A stretch of 20,759 bases of DNA, taken from Streptococcus parasanguinis (lineage in GTDB: Bacteria > Bacillota > Bacilli > Lactobacillales > Streptococcaceae). Location of the stretch: contig JAGZKI010000045.1 in the NCBI GenBank assembly GCA_018365265.1, forward strand, positions 1 through 20,759, read 5' to 3'. The notes below the pieces were generated by a model. It was not told the DNA's origin and did not search any database. It saw nothing but the letters and a program-made list of their open reading frames with translations. The first letter of the stretch is position 1. Each line of letters begins with the position of its first letter. A program made the position numbers and the translations under genes. Shown here piece after piece: positions 13,791 to 20,759 of the stretch.

Positions 13791-15256
13791 TAATTGTCAC
13801 CTCCGAAAATAAGGGGTTGTTGCTTGTGGTAATCCGTCGTTGCTTCAAAAGCAGCTGCAGCTTGGTAGATGGTCTCTTCCGAATACTTCGGACCAATCAA
13901 CTGCAAACCAACTGGAAGTCCTTGCGCAAAACCTGCAGGAATCGAAATTCCTGGAAGACCCGCCAAGTTGACTGGGATGGTCAACAAGTCCGCCAAGTAC
14001 ATGGCAACCGGATCATGGTTGAGCGAATCCAAATCAAAGGCCACGCTTGGAGCTGTAGGACCAAGGATGAGATCGTAATCCGCAAAGACTTTTTCGAAGT
14101 CTTGGATAATAAGTGTCCGGACCTGACCAGCTTTCTTGTAGTAAGCATCGTAGTAACCAGATGACAAACTAAAAGTACCCAGCATGATACGGCGTTTGAC
14201 TTCGTCACCAAAACCTTGGCTACGAGTGTTCACGTAGATATCATCCAAGTTCTTGGCATCTTCCGCACGGAAACCATAACGAATCCCGTCAAAACGTTGC
14301 AAGTTTGAAGAAGCTTCAGATGAAGCGATGATGTAGTAGACGGCAACCCCGTATTTAGAATGAGGCAGGCTGACTTCTTCGACAGTTGCTCCCAATTTTT
14401 CAAAGTGTTTCGCCGCATTAAGGATGGTTTCTTTGACTTCTGGGTCAATTCCTTCCCCAAGGTATTCCTTAGGAAGGGCAATCTTCATGCCTTTTATGTC
14501 TTGACCAATCTTAGAAGTAAAGTCTGCTACGCGTACTGGCGCTGAAGTTGAATCTTTAGCATCCTCACTTGCAATGACATTGAGTAATTGAGCATTTTCT
14601 TTAACGGTTGGAGCGAAAGGTCCAATTTGGTCGAGTGAGCTACCAAAGGCAATGAGACCAAAACGTGAAACCGTTCCATAAGTTGGTTTGAGACCAACAA
14701 TCCCGTTGAAGGCAGCAGGCTGGCGGATAGAACCACCTGTATCTGAACCAAGAGACAAACGGACTTGTCCTGAAGCGACAGAAGCTGCCGAACCACTTGA
14801 AGATCCACCAGGCACCTTGCTATGGTCCCAAGCATTCTTGGTTGGCCCATAGTAAGAAGTCTCACCAGACCCACCCATGGCAAATTCATCCATGTTGGTT
14901 TTTCCGACAACAATCATGTCTTTAGCTTTGGCGTTAGCAACTGCTGTCGCATCAAAGATAGGCTCATAGTTATAGAGCATTTTTGATGCCGCAGTGGTCA
15001 AGATGCCGTCAGTAGAGATGTTATCTTTCACTGCCAATGGAATCCCTGATAGAAGATTATCTGCATCGATTCCTTTTTCATCAATGGCCTTGGCTTGTGC
15101 AAGGGCCGCTTCTTCAGCCACCGTCACAAAGGCATTGACTGCTTCTTCACGCGCCTTGATATCGTCAAGTGTCGCTTGAGTCAATTCGGTTGCTGAAATT
15201 TCCTTAGAGACAAGGAGGTCGTGCAACTCTTCAATGGTTTTATGGTTGAATGACAT
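13790..15256 (-). CDS. gatA: Asp-tRNA(Asn)/Glu-tRNA(Gln) amidotransferase subunit A
   Basis: A 488-residue amidase-signature enzyme that releases ammonia from glutamine for the GatCAB reaction. The Lys-Ser-Ser triad is visible: Lys77 (LAVKDNI), Ser152 (PGGSSSGSA) and Ser176 (SDTGGSIRQP), matching Lys79/Ser154/Ser178 of the staphylococcal enzyme. The ammonia passes through a tunnel to GatB. The ATG shares one base with the gatC stop and the stop shares one base with the gatB start, giving strict translational coupling. It is full length with no disturbed motif. Confidence 0.97.
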   Translation of the reverse strand: MSFNHKTIEELHDLLVSKEISATELTQATLDDIKAREEAVNAFVTVAEEAALAQAKAIDEKGIDADNLLSGIPLAVKDNISTDGILTTAASKMLYNYEPIFDATAVANAKAKDMIVVGKTNMDEFAMGGSGETSYYGPTKNAWDHSKVPGGSSSGSAASVASGQVRLSLGSDTGGSIRQPAAFNGIVGLKPTYGTVSRFGLIAFGSSLDQIGPFAPTVKENAQLLNVIASEDAKDSTSAPVRVADFTSKIGQDIKGMKIALPKEYLGEGIDPEVKETILNAAKHFEKLGATVEEVSLPHSKYGVAVYYIIASSEASSNLQRFDGIRYGFRAEDAKNLDDIYVNTRSQGFGDEVKRRIMLGTFSLSSGYYDAYYKKAGQVRTLIIQDFEKVFADYDLILGPTAPSVAFDLDSLNHDPVAMYLADLLTIPVNLAGLPGISIPAGFAQGLPVGLQLIGPKYSEETIYQAAAAFEATTDYHKQQPLIFGGDN

Positions 15257-15558
15257 TAGGCATCTCCTCCATCTTCTAGGATAGCTGGCACCTTGATGTA
15301 GTAGTTATCTTTTTCAGGTACATTTTTAAACAAGCGGTCACGGTCTGTCCCTTTTTCAGCAACATCCGGACGCAATACGGTCTTACGATCAGCCATAGTC
15401 GTTGTTGGGGCCACACCGGTTGTGTCCACTTCTTCCAACAATTCCACCATGTCGACAATCTTCGACAAGGTTGTCGCAAACTCAGCTGTCTCTTCTGGAG
15501 AGAATTTCAATTTTGAAAGATTGGCAACGTGAGTTACCTCTTCTTGCGTAATTTTCAT
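15256..15558 (-). CDS. gatC: Asp-tRNA(Asn)/Glu-tRNA(Gln) amidotransferase subunit C
   Basis: A 100-residue GatC, the small belt-like subunit that wraps around GatA and GatB. It begins MKITQEEVTHVANLSKLKF, the standard N-terminus, and ends with the VPAILEDGGDA tail. The open frame extends 11 codons upstream to an ATG at 15591, but AAAGGA six bases before the ATG at 15558 and the family length support the shorter protein. First gene of gatC-gatA-gatB. Confidence 0.95.
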   Translation of the reverse strand: MKITQEEVTHVANLSKLKFSPEETAEFATTLSKIVDMVELLEEVDTTGVAPTTTMADRKTVLRPDVAEKGTDRDRLFKNVPEKDNYYIKVPAILEDGGDA

Positions 15559-15599
15559 CTTGCTTCCTTTCGTGAATTGATGATTTTTCAATACCCTCT

Positions 15600-15608
15600 A
15601 TTTTACCA
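15600..15608 (-). promoter_or_regulatory. Extended -10 promoter element of gatCAB
   Basis: TGGTAAAAT on the minus strand has the TGn motif and a TAAAAT hexamer 41 bases before the gatC start; no clear -35. It lies just after the terminator of the glycosyltransferase unit. Confidence 0.5.
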
Positions 15609-15635
15609 TAATTTAGCTCAATTTGCTTGCCTTAG

Positions 15636-15670
15636 AAAAAATCTGTAAGACTTTTTTGTCGCTACAGATT
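15636..15670 (-). terminator. Rho-independent terminator of the glycosyltransferase operon
   Basis: Eight-base arms (15663-15670 and 15640-15647), a small internal bulge, a further GAC/GTC step and an A6 loop, ending in T6 on the minus strand. It lies eight bases after the stop of the GtfA-like gene and separates it from gatCAB. Confidence 0.85.
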
Positions 15671-15677
15671 CTTCTTT

Positions 15678-17171
15678 TTATATTTCTTGTCCGCCGAATT
15701 GCCCCATCTCCATCAGAGTCTCTTTCCAGACTTCCTGGACGTTAGAAGCGAGGTAAGAAGAGGCCAAGTCATAAGAAGCCTGATGAAATGGGGCGAGGTC
15801 GCTTTCAAAGAGCTGGACCAGCTTGTCCGCCAACTCTTTCACCAGCTCTTCTTCTGGCACTGTCTCGCTATAAGGTACCAAAAAGCCATTTTCACCCTCT
15901 TTTATAAAAGTCGGATTGCCATAACGGGCATCAAAGCCCAGCAAGGCCAAACCTGCTCCAGCCGCCTCCATTAAAGTCAAACCAAAGGTCTCCCACTGAG
16001 AAGTGGTGAGGTAGGCTTGGTAGCAAGGATAGATCTGCTTTAGATCCGCATGACCGCGTAGGTGAATATAATCTTGTGCTGCAAGCTCCTGAATCAGGTG
16101 GCGCAAGTTGTCCGCTTCCCCACCCTTTCCATAAATATCAAACTGAAGGGCTGGGAGTCGTTTCTGTGCTTGAGCCACTACTCGAATAGCCAAATCGATG
16201 CGTTTTCTTGGATCCAAACGGGAAGCTGTGAGCACACTAAAGGGAGGTCTGTCTCCTAGTGATTCCGTCAATTCTTCTAGATGCCCTACTGGAATGCTAT
16301 AGATTGGAATTCCTTGGCATCCTTGTTTAGCAAGTGTCTGCTCCAAGACTTCTTTTTGAAGATCCGTTGCCGTGATGAAGTAATCGAAGCGTTTGGCATA
16401 CTTGAACACATAATAATATTCATAATTGAGATGGCCATTTTCAAATTCATGCTCCGAATGAAACACCATGGCGAGCTTTGAAGGAGCAGCTTTCTCCAAC
16501 AAAGGGCGAGCAAAATCCATGCGCGAAGCCCGATCAAGCAGAATCAGATCTTCTTCTTTGAGGGACAGCTGCGACAAAAAACGTCTCATCACTTCTGTAT
16601 GGTTGGTCAAAATCTCAGACCCCAGTTTATAGAGCCAGCTTCCACCTAACCTCGATTCTTCAAAAGCGATAGTTCCATCTTGATTGTGATAGGTCCGTCT
16701 GACAACACTACCATACTGAAAATACTCTGTGACAAGTTTACAAGCTCCATAATACTCTCGCTTGATTCTATTTCCAGCCAAAAGATAGTCTACATAGCGG
16801 ACACAGTTTGGATGATAGGGATCCAGATGAAAGGTCAGGGCGTTTCCATCCGCAAATTGGTAGCGAATGGCTCTTTCCGTTTTTTCAACAACATCCAGAC
16901 GAGTCAGTTGAAAATCCATTTGCAAGGCCCCTACCGTCTTTTTAGGGACCGTAGTCTGTTGATCCGTAAAAGCTAAATGAGCAAAAAGCAGTTCCTCATC
17001 CCGGTGCCCCAATGATAGGTAATAGGCCAATTTTTCTGGAGTGGGCCAAGTGGTAAAGACAAACTTCGCTGCCACTCCTAGTCCCCGGAGCATCTTTGCC
17101 CGAGAGGCCTGTGCAACATCGACCCCATTGGGTTCAAATCCCACTAATAGATTAAAGGTATAAATGGTCAT
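15678..17171 (-). CDS. GtfA-like O-GlcNAc transferase catalytic subunit (GT4)
   Basis: A 497-residue GT-B glycosyltransferase resembling GtfA, the catalytic half of the GtfA/GtfB complex that transfers GlcNAc from UDP-GlcNAc to Ser/Thr of serine-rich repeat adhesins in the cytoplasm. It has the typical start (MTIYTFNL, Gly11 region), the extended-beta-sheet insertion in the first 200 residues that binds the partner, FHSEHE around 237-242, TASRLDPRKRID at 315-326, IYGKGGE at 346-352 and the retaining-GT4 motif Glu394-x7-Glu402 (WETFGLTLME). It overlaps its GtfB-like partner by four bases (ATGA). Sequence differs noticeably from the aSec-locus GtfA I remember (WET replaces SEG), so it may be a paralogous pair with its own target. 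A gene symbol is withheld for that reason. Confidence 0.85.
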   Translation of the reverse strand: MTIYTFNLLVGFEPNGVDVAQASRAKMLRGLGVAAKFVFTTWPTPEKLAYYLSLGHRDEELLFAHLAFTDQQTTVPKKTVGALQMDFQLTRLDVVEKTERAIRYQFADGNALTFHLDPYHPNCVRYVDYLLAGNRIKREYYGACKLVTEYFQYGSVVRRTYHNQDGTIAFEESRLGGSWLYKLGSEILTNHTEVMRRFLSQLSLKEEDLILLDRASRMDFARPLLEKAAPSKLAMVFHSEHEFENGHLNYEYYYVFKYAKRFDYFITATDLQKEVLEQTLAKQGCQGIPIYSIPVGHLEELTESLGDRPPFSVLTASRLDPRKRIDLAIRVVAQAQKRLPALQFDIYGKGGEADNLRHLIQELAAQDYIHLRGHADLKQIYPCYQAYLTTSQWETFGLTLMEAAGAGLALLGFDARYGNPTFIKEGENGFLVPYSETVPEEELVKELADKLVQLFESDLAPFHQASYDLASSYLASNVQEVWKETLMEMGQFGGQEI

Positions 17172-18451
17172 GCTGTCCCTCCCTCTAATCGCTTAAATAG
17201 CTCTTCCAAAGCTTCTTTTTCAGGCAATTTCAAGATTCGTGCCTGCTCTCTTACCAATTCTTTGTAGGTCTCTGGATGCTGGAGCAAGGTATCTAGTTGC
17301 TGTTCCATTTCTTCAACTGTATCTGTGATCGTGCTCAAGTTTTTATAGGCTTCATGATGCACCCTACTCTTCAAACCAAATAAGACTTGCCCATTTTCAA
17401 GAGCATGAAGACTACTACTCCATACTTCTTCTCCCTGGTTGCAATCCAGATAAATTGAGCAGCTGGATAACAAGTCCTCATATTTGTCCAGCGAAATCCC
17501 TGGATAGAGGCGCACATTGGAGCGAGTCGCTAAATCTGTCAATTTTGGACCCATAGCCGTCAAGGCAGCAATGTGAAAGGTCACTTGTGGGAATTGATGG
17601 ACCAGGCTAGATAAGCCTTCGACCTCTTGAGAAGCCGTCATGACCAGGGCTTCTGGTTGAAAACTTTCCTGCTCCACATCTACCAGCCCTGACAAGGCTG
17701 TGATTCCGTCTTTTTTCTCTCTCAACAGACCATCTTCTACCAACAAAATCTGACTGACTTGTTCTTTGGTCTCGTCTAGATCATTAGCGTCACTGGCACA
17801 GTATGCGAGTCTTTCCTTTGGTATCTCTTTCACAACATCTAGCAATACCTTGTCCATCAAAAGGATGGCTTCATCTTCCGGCAAGACTTGTTCTAGGACA
17901 GCTCTTTGCAGCTCTTTCTTATTGGCATACAGGCGATCCCGTCCCTTAGGAGTTTGAAGCAAAAAGGTTCCTTGTGAGACAAAGTGAAGCAAGACTTCTT
18001 CTTGCTGAGGGTTCAAATAGATGTCTAAATAGGATTGGCCAGATTCCGTAAGGAGACTCTGTTTGCTTCTCCAGCCATAGCGGTTGTAGACATCAATGGA
18101 TACGATCTCTTCTCCCTGACCAAACCATTCCACTCTGTCAACTGTTCGAGACAAGATATCCTCTCGCAAAACCACGTTAGCACGACGTTCCTCACCATCA
18201 AAAAGATAGGTTGTGATCCCTAGTGTCCAACATTCCCATAATTCTGGAACTACTAGATCATTGAAAAATAAAGGTTTTCCAATTTTTGATGCTGGGTCTT
18301 TTTGGGTAAAAAAGGTCGCAAGACTCTCTGTCTGTTGGTCCAAATCTGTTTCCAGATTGGTCACAAATACTCGGTAGGGCTGGCCAAGTTTGTCCAAGTA
18401 TTTTTGCAAACGATCCAGCTCTCTGGTCTGCTCTGATGCAATAATGAACAT
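17168..18451 (-). CDS. GtfB-like O-GlcNAc transferase co-subunit
   Basis: A 427-residue protein resembling GtfB, the non-catalytic partner that binds acceptor serines and activates GtfA. Shared features are PLFFNDLVVPELWE (60-73), GEERRANVV (86-94), DRVEWF (105-110) and the NRYGWRSK segment near 123-130 in the beta-rich N-terminal half. The C-terminal Rossmann-like half has ALVMTAS (268-274), PQVTFHIAALTAMGPKL (288-304) and YLDCNQGEEV (334-343). It carries no GT4 Glu pair, as expected. The gene overlaps the GtfA-like gene, so the subunits are probably made in equal amounts. It is shorter than some GtfB proteins. The family assignment is by eye but consistent along the length. Confidence 0.82.
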   Translation of the reverse strand: MFIIASEQTRELDRLQKYLDKLGQPYRVFVTNLETDLDQQTESLATFFTQKDPASKIGKPLFFNDLVVPELWECWTLGITTYLFDGEERRANVVLREDILSRTVDRVEWFGQGEEIVSIDVYNRYGWRSKQSLLTESGQSYLDIYLNPQQEEVLLHFVSQGTFLLQTPKGRDRLYANKKELQRAVLEQVLPEDEAILLMDKVLLDVVKEIPKERLAYCASDANDLDETKEQVSQILLVEDGLLREKKDGITALSGLVDVEQESFQPEALVMTASQEVEGLSSLVHQFPQVTFHIAALTAMGPKLTDLATRSNVRLYPGISLDKYEDLLSSCSIYLDCNQGEEVWSSSLHALENGQVLFGLKSRVHHEAYKNLSTITDTVEEMEQQLDTLLQHPETYKELVREQARILKLPEKEALEELFKRLEGGTA

Positions 18452-18477
18452 GCTGATCCTTTCTCATCAATAAGGGG

Positions 18478-19377
18478 TTAGTCCATCGTTTCAATAAAAT
18501 GGAGGTTGGTCACCACGCGCTCATAGGTTTCTGTCCCTTGCAAGCCTGCTTCCTCTAATTTTTCAAGGGCCCGTTTCAAGCGTGTTTTGTAGATATAGCG
18601 ATGCCAGGTCAAATCATAGCCCAACATCCCCAGTAGAGCCAATTTCTCGTGCTTAGCTTCCATCTCATCGAGTACCCGCTTTTCTGTCCAAACCTGGGAC
18701 AGAGTATCTGAACGACCCACACGATACCAATAAATACATTTCTCTGTATGAACCACCCGATGGGCTTTTAAGAAGAGCTTGTACATGAGGAAGTTGTCCT
18801 CGACATTTTTTCCGACCGGAAAACGAAGCCCTTCAAATAAGCTACGCTTATAGAGCTTCATCATGGCGCAAGCCCAGGCCATATCTCTAGTCTCCTGGAT
18901 GGCATCCTGGTCCATGATTTCTCTCCCCTCATAAAGGGTCTCTGAATAATCATCGTCCGTTACCTTGATCAAGTATTTGCTACTACTGTCATCATAGAGG
19001 TTATAGTTGGCTACGGAGACATCCGCATCATACTTCTTCAGTTGACGATAGAGCACTTCTACATAATCCTCCGTCACCCAGTCATCTGGATCAATAAAGG
19101 TGATATAATCACCAGTCGCCAACTCAATCCCTGTATTACGGGCAACAGATAAGCCCCCATTTTCTTGACGGACGTAGCGGATGCGCGCATCCTTCCTAAA
19201 AAATTTTTTACAGATCTCTTCTGACTGGTCTGGCGAACCATCATTGACCAGAATAATTTCCAAATGAGGGTAGGTCTGATGGATAACCGTTTCCAAACAT
19301 TGTCTCAAATAAGCTTCTACATTATAGATGGGAATGATGATACTCACTACTTCATTTGTTTCCATGCTTCTTCTCAT
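18478..19377 (-). CDS. GT2-family glycosyltransferase
   Basis: A 299-residue GT-A enzyme of family 2, probably cytoplasmic and adding one sugar to a protein-linked or lipid-linked glycan. It shows the nucleotide-sugar fold opening VSIIIPIYN (11-19), LVNDGSPD (43-50), ARNTGIELATGDYITF near 79-94 and the metal-binding DPDD at 96-99. The C-terminal 180 residues contain a DMAWACAMMKLYKRSLFEGLRFP segment typical of CpsJ/EpsJ-like members. The frame overlaps the GT8 gene by 26 bases if the first ATG is used, 14 if translation starts at the fifth codon (METNEV); ribosome-binding signals do not decide. The gene sits in the GtfA/GtfB unit, so extension of the O-GlcNAc core is likely. Sugar unknown. 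Confidence 0.85.
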   Translation of the reverse strand: MRRSMETNEVVSIIIPIYNVEAYLRQCLETVIHQTYPHLEIILVNDGSPDQSEEICKKFFRKDARIRYVRQENGGLSVARNTGIELATGDYITFIDPDDWVTEDYVEVLYRQLKKYDADVSVANYNLYDDSSSKYLIKVTDDDYSETLYEGREIMDQDAIQETRDMAWACAMMKLYKRSLFEGLRFPVGKNVEDNFLMYKLFLKAHRVVHTEKCIYWYRVGRSDTLSQVWTEKRVLDEMEAKHEKLALLGMLGYDLTWHRYIYKTRLKRALEKLEEAGLQGTETYERVVTNLHFIETMD

Positions 19378-20575
19378 TTCTCTTTAAATAATCGCGAATC
19401 GCTGCCACCATCTCCTGCACCTGGTCGTCCGCAAATACTAGATTCTCTCCATTCTCCACATGATTGGTTCCTTCAAAAGAGAAAATGGGAAGGCCATGTT
19501 GACTGAGTGTTTGCGTGATTTGATCCACCTCATCATAAGGATTGATATCCAAATAGAAATCCAATTTATCTAGGACCTTTCGACTAGTCAAGGGATCAAA
19601 AGAGGGATAAAGAAAGAGGTTGGGATAGCGTTCCAATTGCACCAAGTTAAAACCAAAATGGCTATGGGCAAGGACATGAATCGCTACGTCTGGCAACTCT
19701 TTTAACAACGTCTCCAACTCGTGGATATCTGCTGTATGGGTATAAATGGCAGCATGATAAGGAAATTCTCCCACTAAGTCTTGATAGGTTTGCTTCAAAA
19801 TCGGTTTTCGAAGCAAAATCTCCTCCCAAGAGAGAGCATAGTAAAACCACCATTGTTCCCGAAAACGATTGAAGCGTTTGGAGGTCCAAGGTTTATTATG
19901 AGAGGTGTAGTGAATGACCGCTGGAATCCCTTGAAAGGCATCATACCAGTCTAGATCTCCATAGAGGTATTGATCCTTATCAGACCCCACTTGTAAATTA
20001 TAGGTCCAAGGTAATGGATACCACGCATTTTTGAAATACAGATTCAAAATTCCTTGGTCTCCGTATACATGCTGATGGTGCTCGCGAGTAAGGTCAAAAA
20101 GTGCCTCTGTCACTTGGTGCTCTTGCCACCAAGTCTTATCAATCACCAAAAGTCCAGCATTAAATCCATCTGTCGTCGTTGGCTTATCGACCACTGCACC
20201 CAGTCCATAACCTTTTAGATCAACCTCAAACAAAGGAGATAAATCCTGTGTAAAGATCATGTCACAATCCAGATAGAGGATCCGTTCTTCCTCCACAAAC
20301 TCTGGAATAGCGTAACGGAAATAGGTCGCATAGTGAATATGGTCACTTGGAAGCGAGAAGGATTGGAATTGCTCGGGAGACATCCGACAATTGATCACCT
20401 CTGAATCCAACTGGCGCAAGCGCTGATTCATGATAGTAAACCACTCAGTTGGTAGATCTTCATTCAAGACATAAATTTTTAACTGGTCCTGATGGGCACA
20501 CAGTGACTTCATAGCGGTTTCCAACTTTTCCATATAAGATAGATCCGCTGAAAACACGACAGCTTTTTTATTCAT
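19352..20575 (-). CDS. GT8-family glycosyltransferase with GtfB-like C-terminal domain
   Basis: A 407-residue protein, longer than a minimal GT8. The N-terminal 1-260 is a retaining GT-A family 8 domain: VFSADLSYMEKL start, metal motif DCD (103-105) in RILYLDCDMIF, FNAGLLVID (138-146), GDQGILN (172-178) and HYTSHNKPW with metal ligand His222. Residues about 273-370 form a separate domain that aligns without gaps to 266-363 of the GtfB-like protein encoded two genes downstream (shared P, H, YP, YLD-N, EV positions). GGGGGAG before the ATG marks the start. It is the first gene of the operon and is preceded by a plausible promoter and the end of an insertion sequence. Likely adds glucose or galactose to the O-GlcNAc core; the sugar is a guess from family habit. 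Confidence 0.85.
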   Translation of the reverse strand: MNKKAVVFSADLSYMEKLETAMKSLCAHQDQLKIYVLNEDLPTEWFTIMNQRLRQLDSEVINCRMSPEQFQSFSLPSDHIHYATYFRYAIPEFVEEERILYLDCDMIFTQDLSPLFEVDLKGYGLGAVVDKPTTTDGFNAGLLVIDKTWWQEHQVTEALFDLTREHHQHVYGDQGILNLYFKNAWYPLPWTYNLQVGSDKDQYLYGDLDWYDAFQGIPAVIHYTSHNKPWTSKRFNRFREQWWFYYALSWEEILLRKPILKQTYQDLVGEFPYHAAIYTHTADIHELETLLKELPDVAIHVLAHSHFGFNLVQLERYPNLFLYPSFDPLTSRKVLDKLDFYLDINPYDEVDQITQTLSQHGLPIFSFEGTNHVENGENLVFADDQVQEMVAAIRDYLKRNEKKHGNK

Positions 20576-20599
20576 AACTCCCCCTTATTTGCTACCATT

Positions 20600-20628
20600 A
20601 GAATACCATTTTCAAGAGAGGAAGACAA
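20600..20628 (-). promoter_or_regulatory. Candidate promoter of the glycosyltransferase operon
   Basis: TTGTCT (20623-20628) and extended TGG-TATTCT (20600-20605) are 17 bases apart on the minus strand, about 25 bases before the GT8 start. Both hexamers match at four of six positions. It lies outside the insertion sequence. Confidence 0.42.
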
Positions 20629-20661
20629 TCTCTAAGCCCCAAAAAAGAGGCCAAGACAAAT

Positions 20662-20759
20662 TGTACTGACCCCAAAAAGTTAGACAATTAATTTATCCAA
20701 AGGATTCAGTTCTGTATTGCACAGGACTGAGTCCTTTTAGTTTTACCTTAATTCGTTTG
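20662..20759 (-). mobile_element. Right end of an IS3-family insertion sequence (IS150-like)
   Basis: The element begins at the TG of TGTACTGACCCC (20662 onwards), read as the terminal inverted repeat because IS3 elements end in TG/CA and the transposase stop lies 31 bases inside. Only the transposase 3' end and this one terminus are in the window, so completeness and target-site duplication cannot be judged. Confidence 0.78.
20693..20759 (-). CDS. IS3-family transposase OrfB, C-terminal fragment (cut by window edge)
   Basis: The last 21 codons and a TAA are visible: the peptide ends KLKGLSPVQYRTESFG, the standard end of IS3/IS150-type OrfB transposases (DDE, rve domain). The catalytic residues and start lie beyond the window, so whether the transposase is intact is unknown. 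Confidence 0.82.
   Translation of the reverse strand, partial: KRIKVKLKGLSPVQYRTESFG

Noticed and set aside
13817..14164. Open frame of 115 codons on the plus strand
   Set aside because: Antisense shadow of gatA, with low-information composition and no start signal.
15559..15591. Longer GatC starting at the upstream ATG
   Set aside because: AAAGGA six bases before the inner ATG and the standard family N-terminus MKITQEEV support the shorter protein.
15678..18451. Calling the pair the canonical accessory-Sec gtfA and gtfB genes
   Set aside because: No secA2, secY2, asp or serine-rich adhesin gene is in the window and the GtfA active-site wording differs, so only a -like name is justified.
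20634..20656. Hairpin GCCTC-T6-GGGGC upstream of the GT8 gene as a terminator
   Set aside because: The T run is in the loop and not after the stem, and the arms are only five bases with a G-U pair.
1..20759. CRISPR array, tRNA or rRNA genes
   Set aside because: No regularly spaced direct repeats and no recognisable tRNA or rRNA segments were found on either strand.

Overview
The window looks like chromosome of an oral-type Streptococcus (mitis/sanguinis/parasanguinis sphere; species not resolved). Support comes from moderately low GC, a MetQ/family-3 SBP/M20/MetN/MetI gene order like that of pneumococcus and relatives, a streptococcal MET-box, a GtfA/GtfB-type glycosyltransferase pair and streptococcal-style intergenic hairpin DNA. 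Every gene I can support lies on the minus strand, so the window reads from right to left.

Right end (20759 to 15678): the 3' end of an IS3-family insertion sequence, then four packed glycosyltransferase genes: GT8 (with an unusual C-terminal domain), GT2, a GtfB-like subunit and a GtfA-like subunit. GtfA/GtfB pairs start O-GlcNAc modification of serine-rich repeat adhesins, and GT2/GT8 enzymes typically extend the glycan. Neither an adhesin nor accessory Sec genes (secA2, secY2, asp) are visible here. A terminator closes the unit.

Middle (15558 to 8446): gatC-gatA-gatB, with one-base gene overlaps, encode the tRNA-dependent amidotransferase. They are followed by monocistronic-looking genes: a four-helix membrane protein, a butanediol-dehydrogenase-like enzyme under a near-consensus promoter overlapped by a Rex-like operator, an EamA/DMT transporter and a lipoprotein. 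Several are separated by hairpin terminators.

Left part (8400 to 111): a sulfur amino acid uptake and salvage cluster. A perfect palindromic MET-box precedes an M20 amidohydrolase. A family-3 solute-binding lipoprotein, MetQ, a second M20 peptidase, MetN and MetI follow. The same run continues almost without gaps into a MptD/Trep_Strep-type ECF S-component, a SAM hydroxide adenosyltransferase (SAM hydrolase) and a UPF0397 ECF S-component. Two additional TGATA-N9-TATCA palindromes resembling the core of the streptococcal cysteine (CmbR) box lie before the solute-binding protein gene and before the lipoprotein gene.

The cluster can be read as one physiological unit: peptides or acyl-amino acids are hydrolysed, methionine is imported by MetQNI, SAM is split to methionine and adenosine, and two S-components import related unknown small molecules through an ECF energy module encoded elsewhere. 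The last step is inference. No gene-free stretch exceeds 300 bases. No tRNA, rRNA or CRISPR array was seen.
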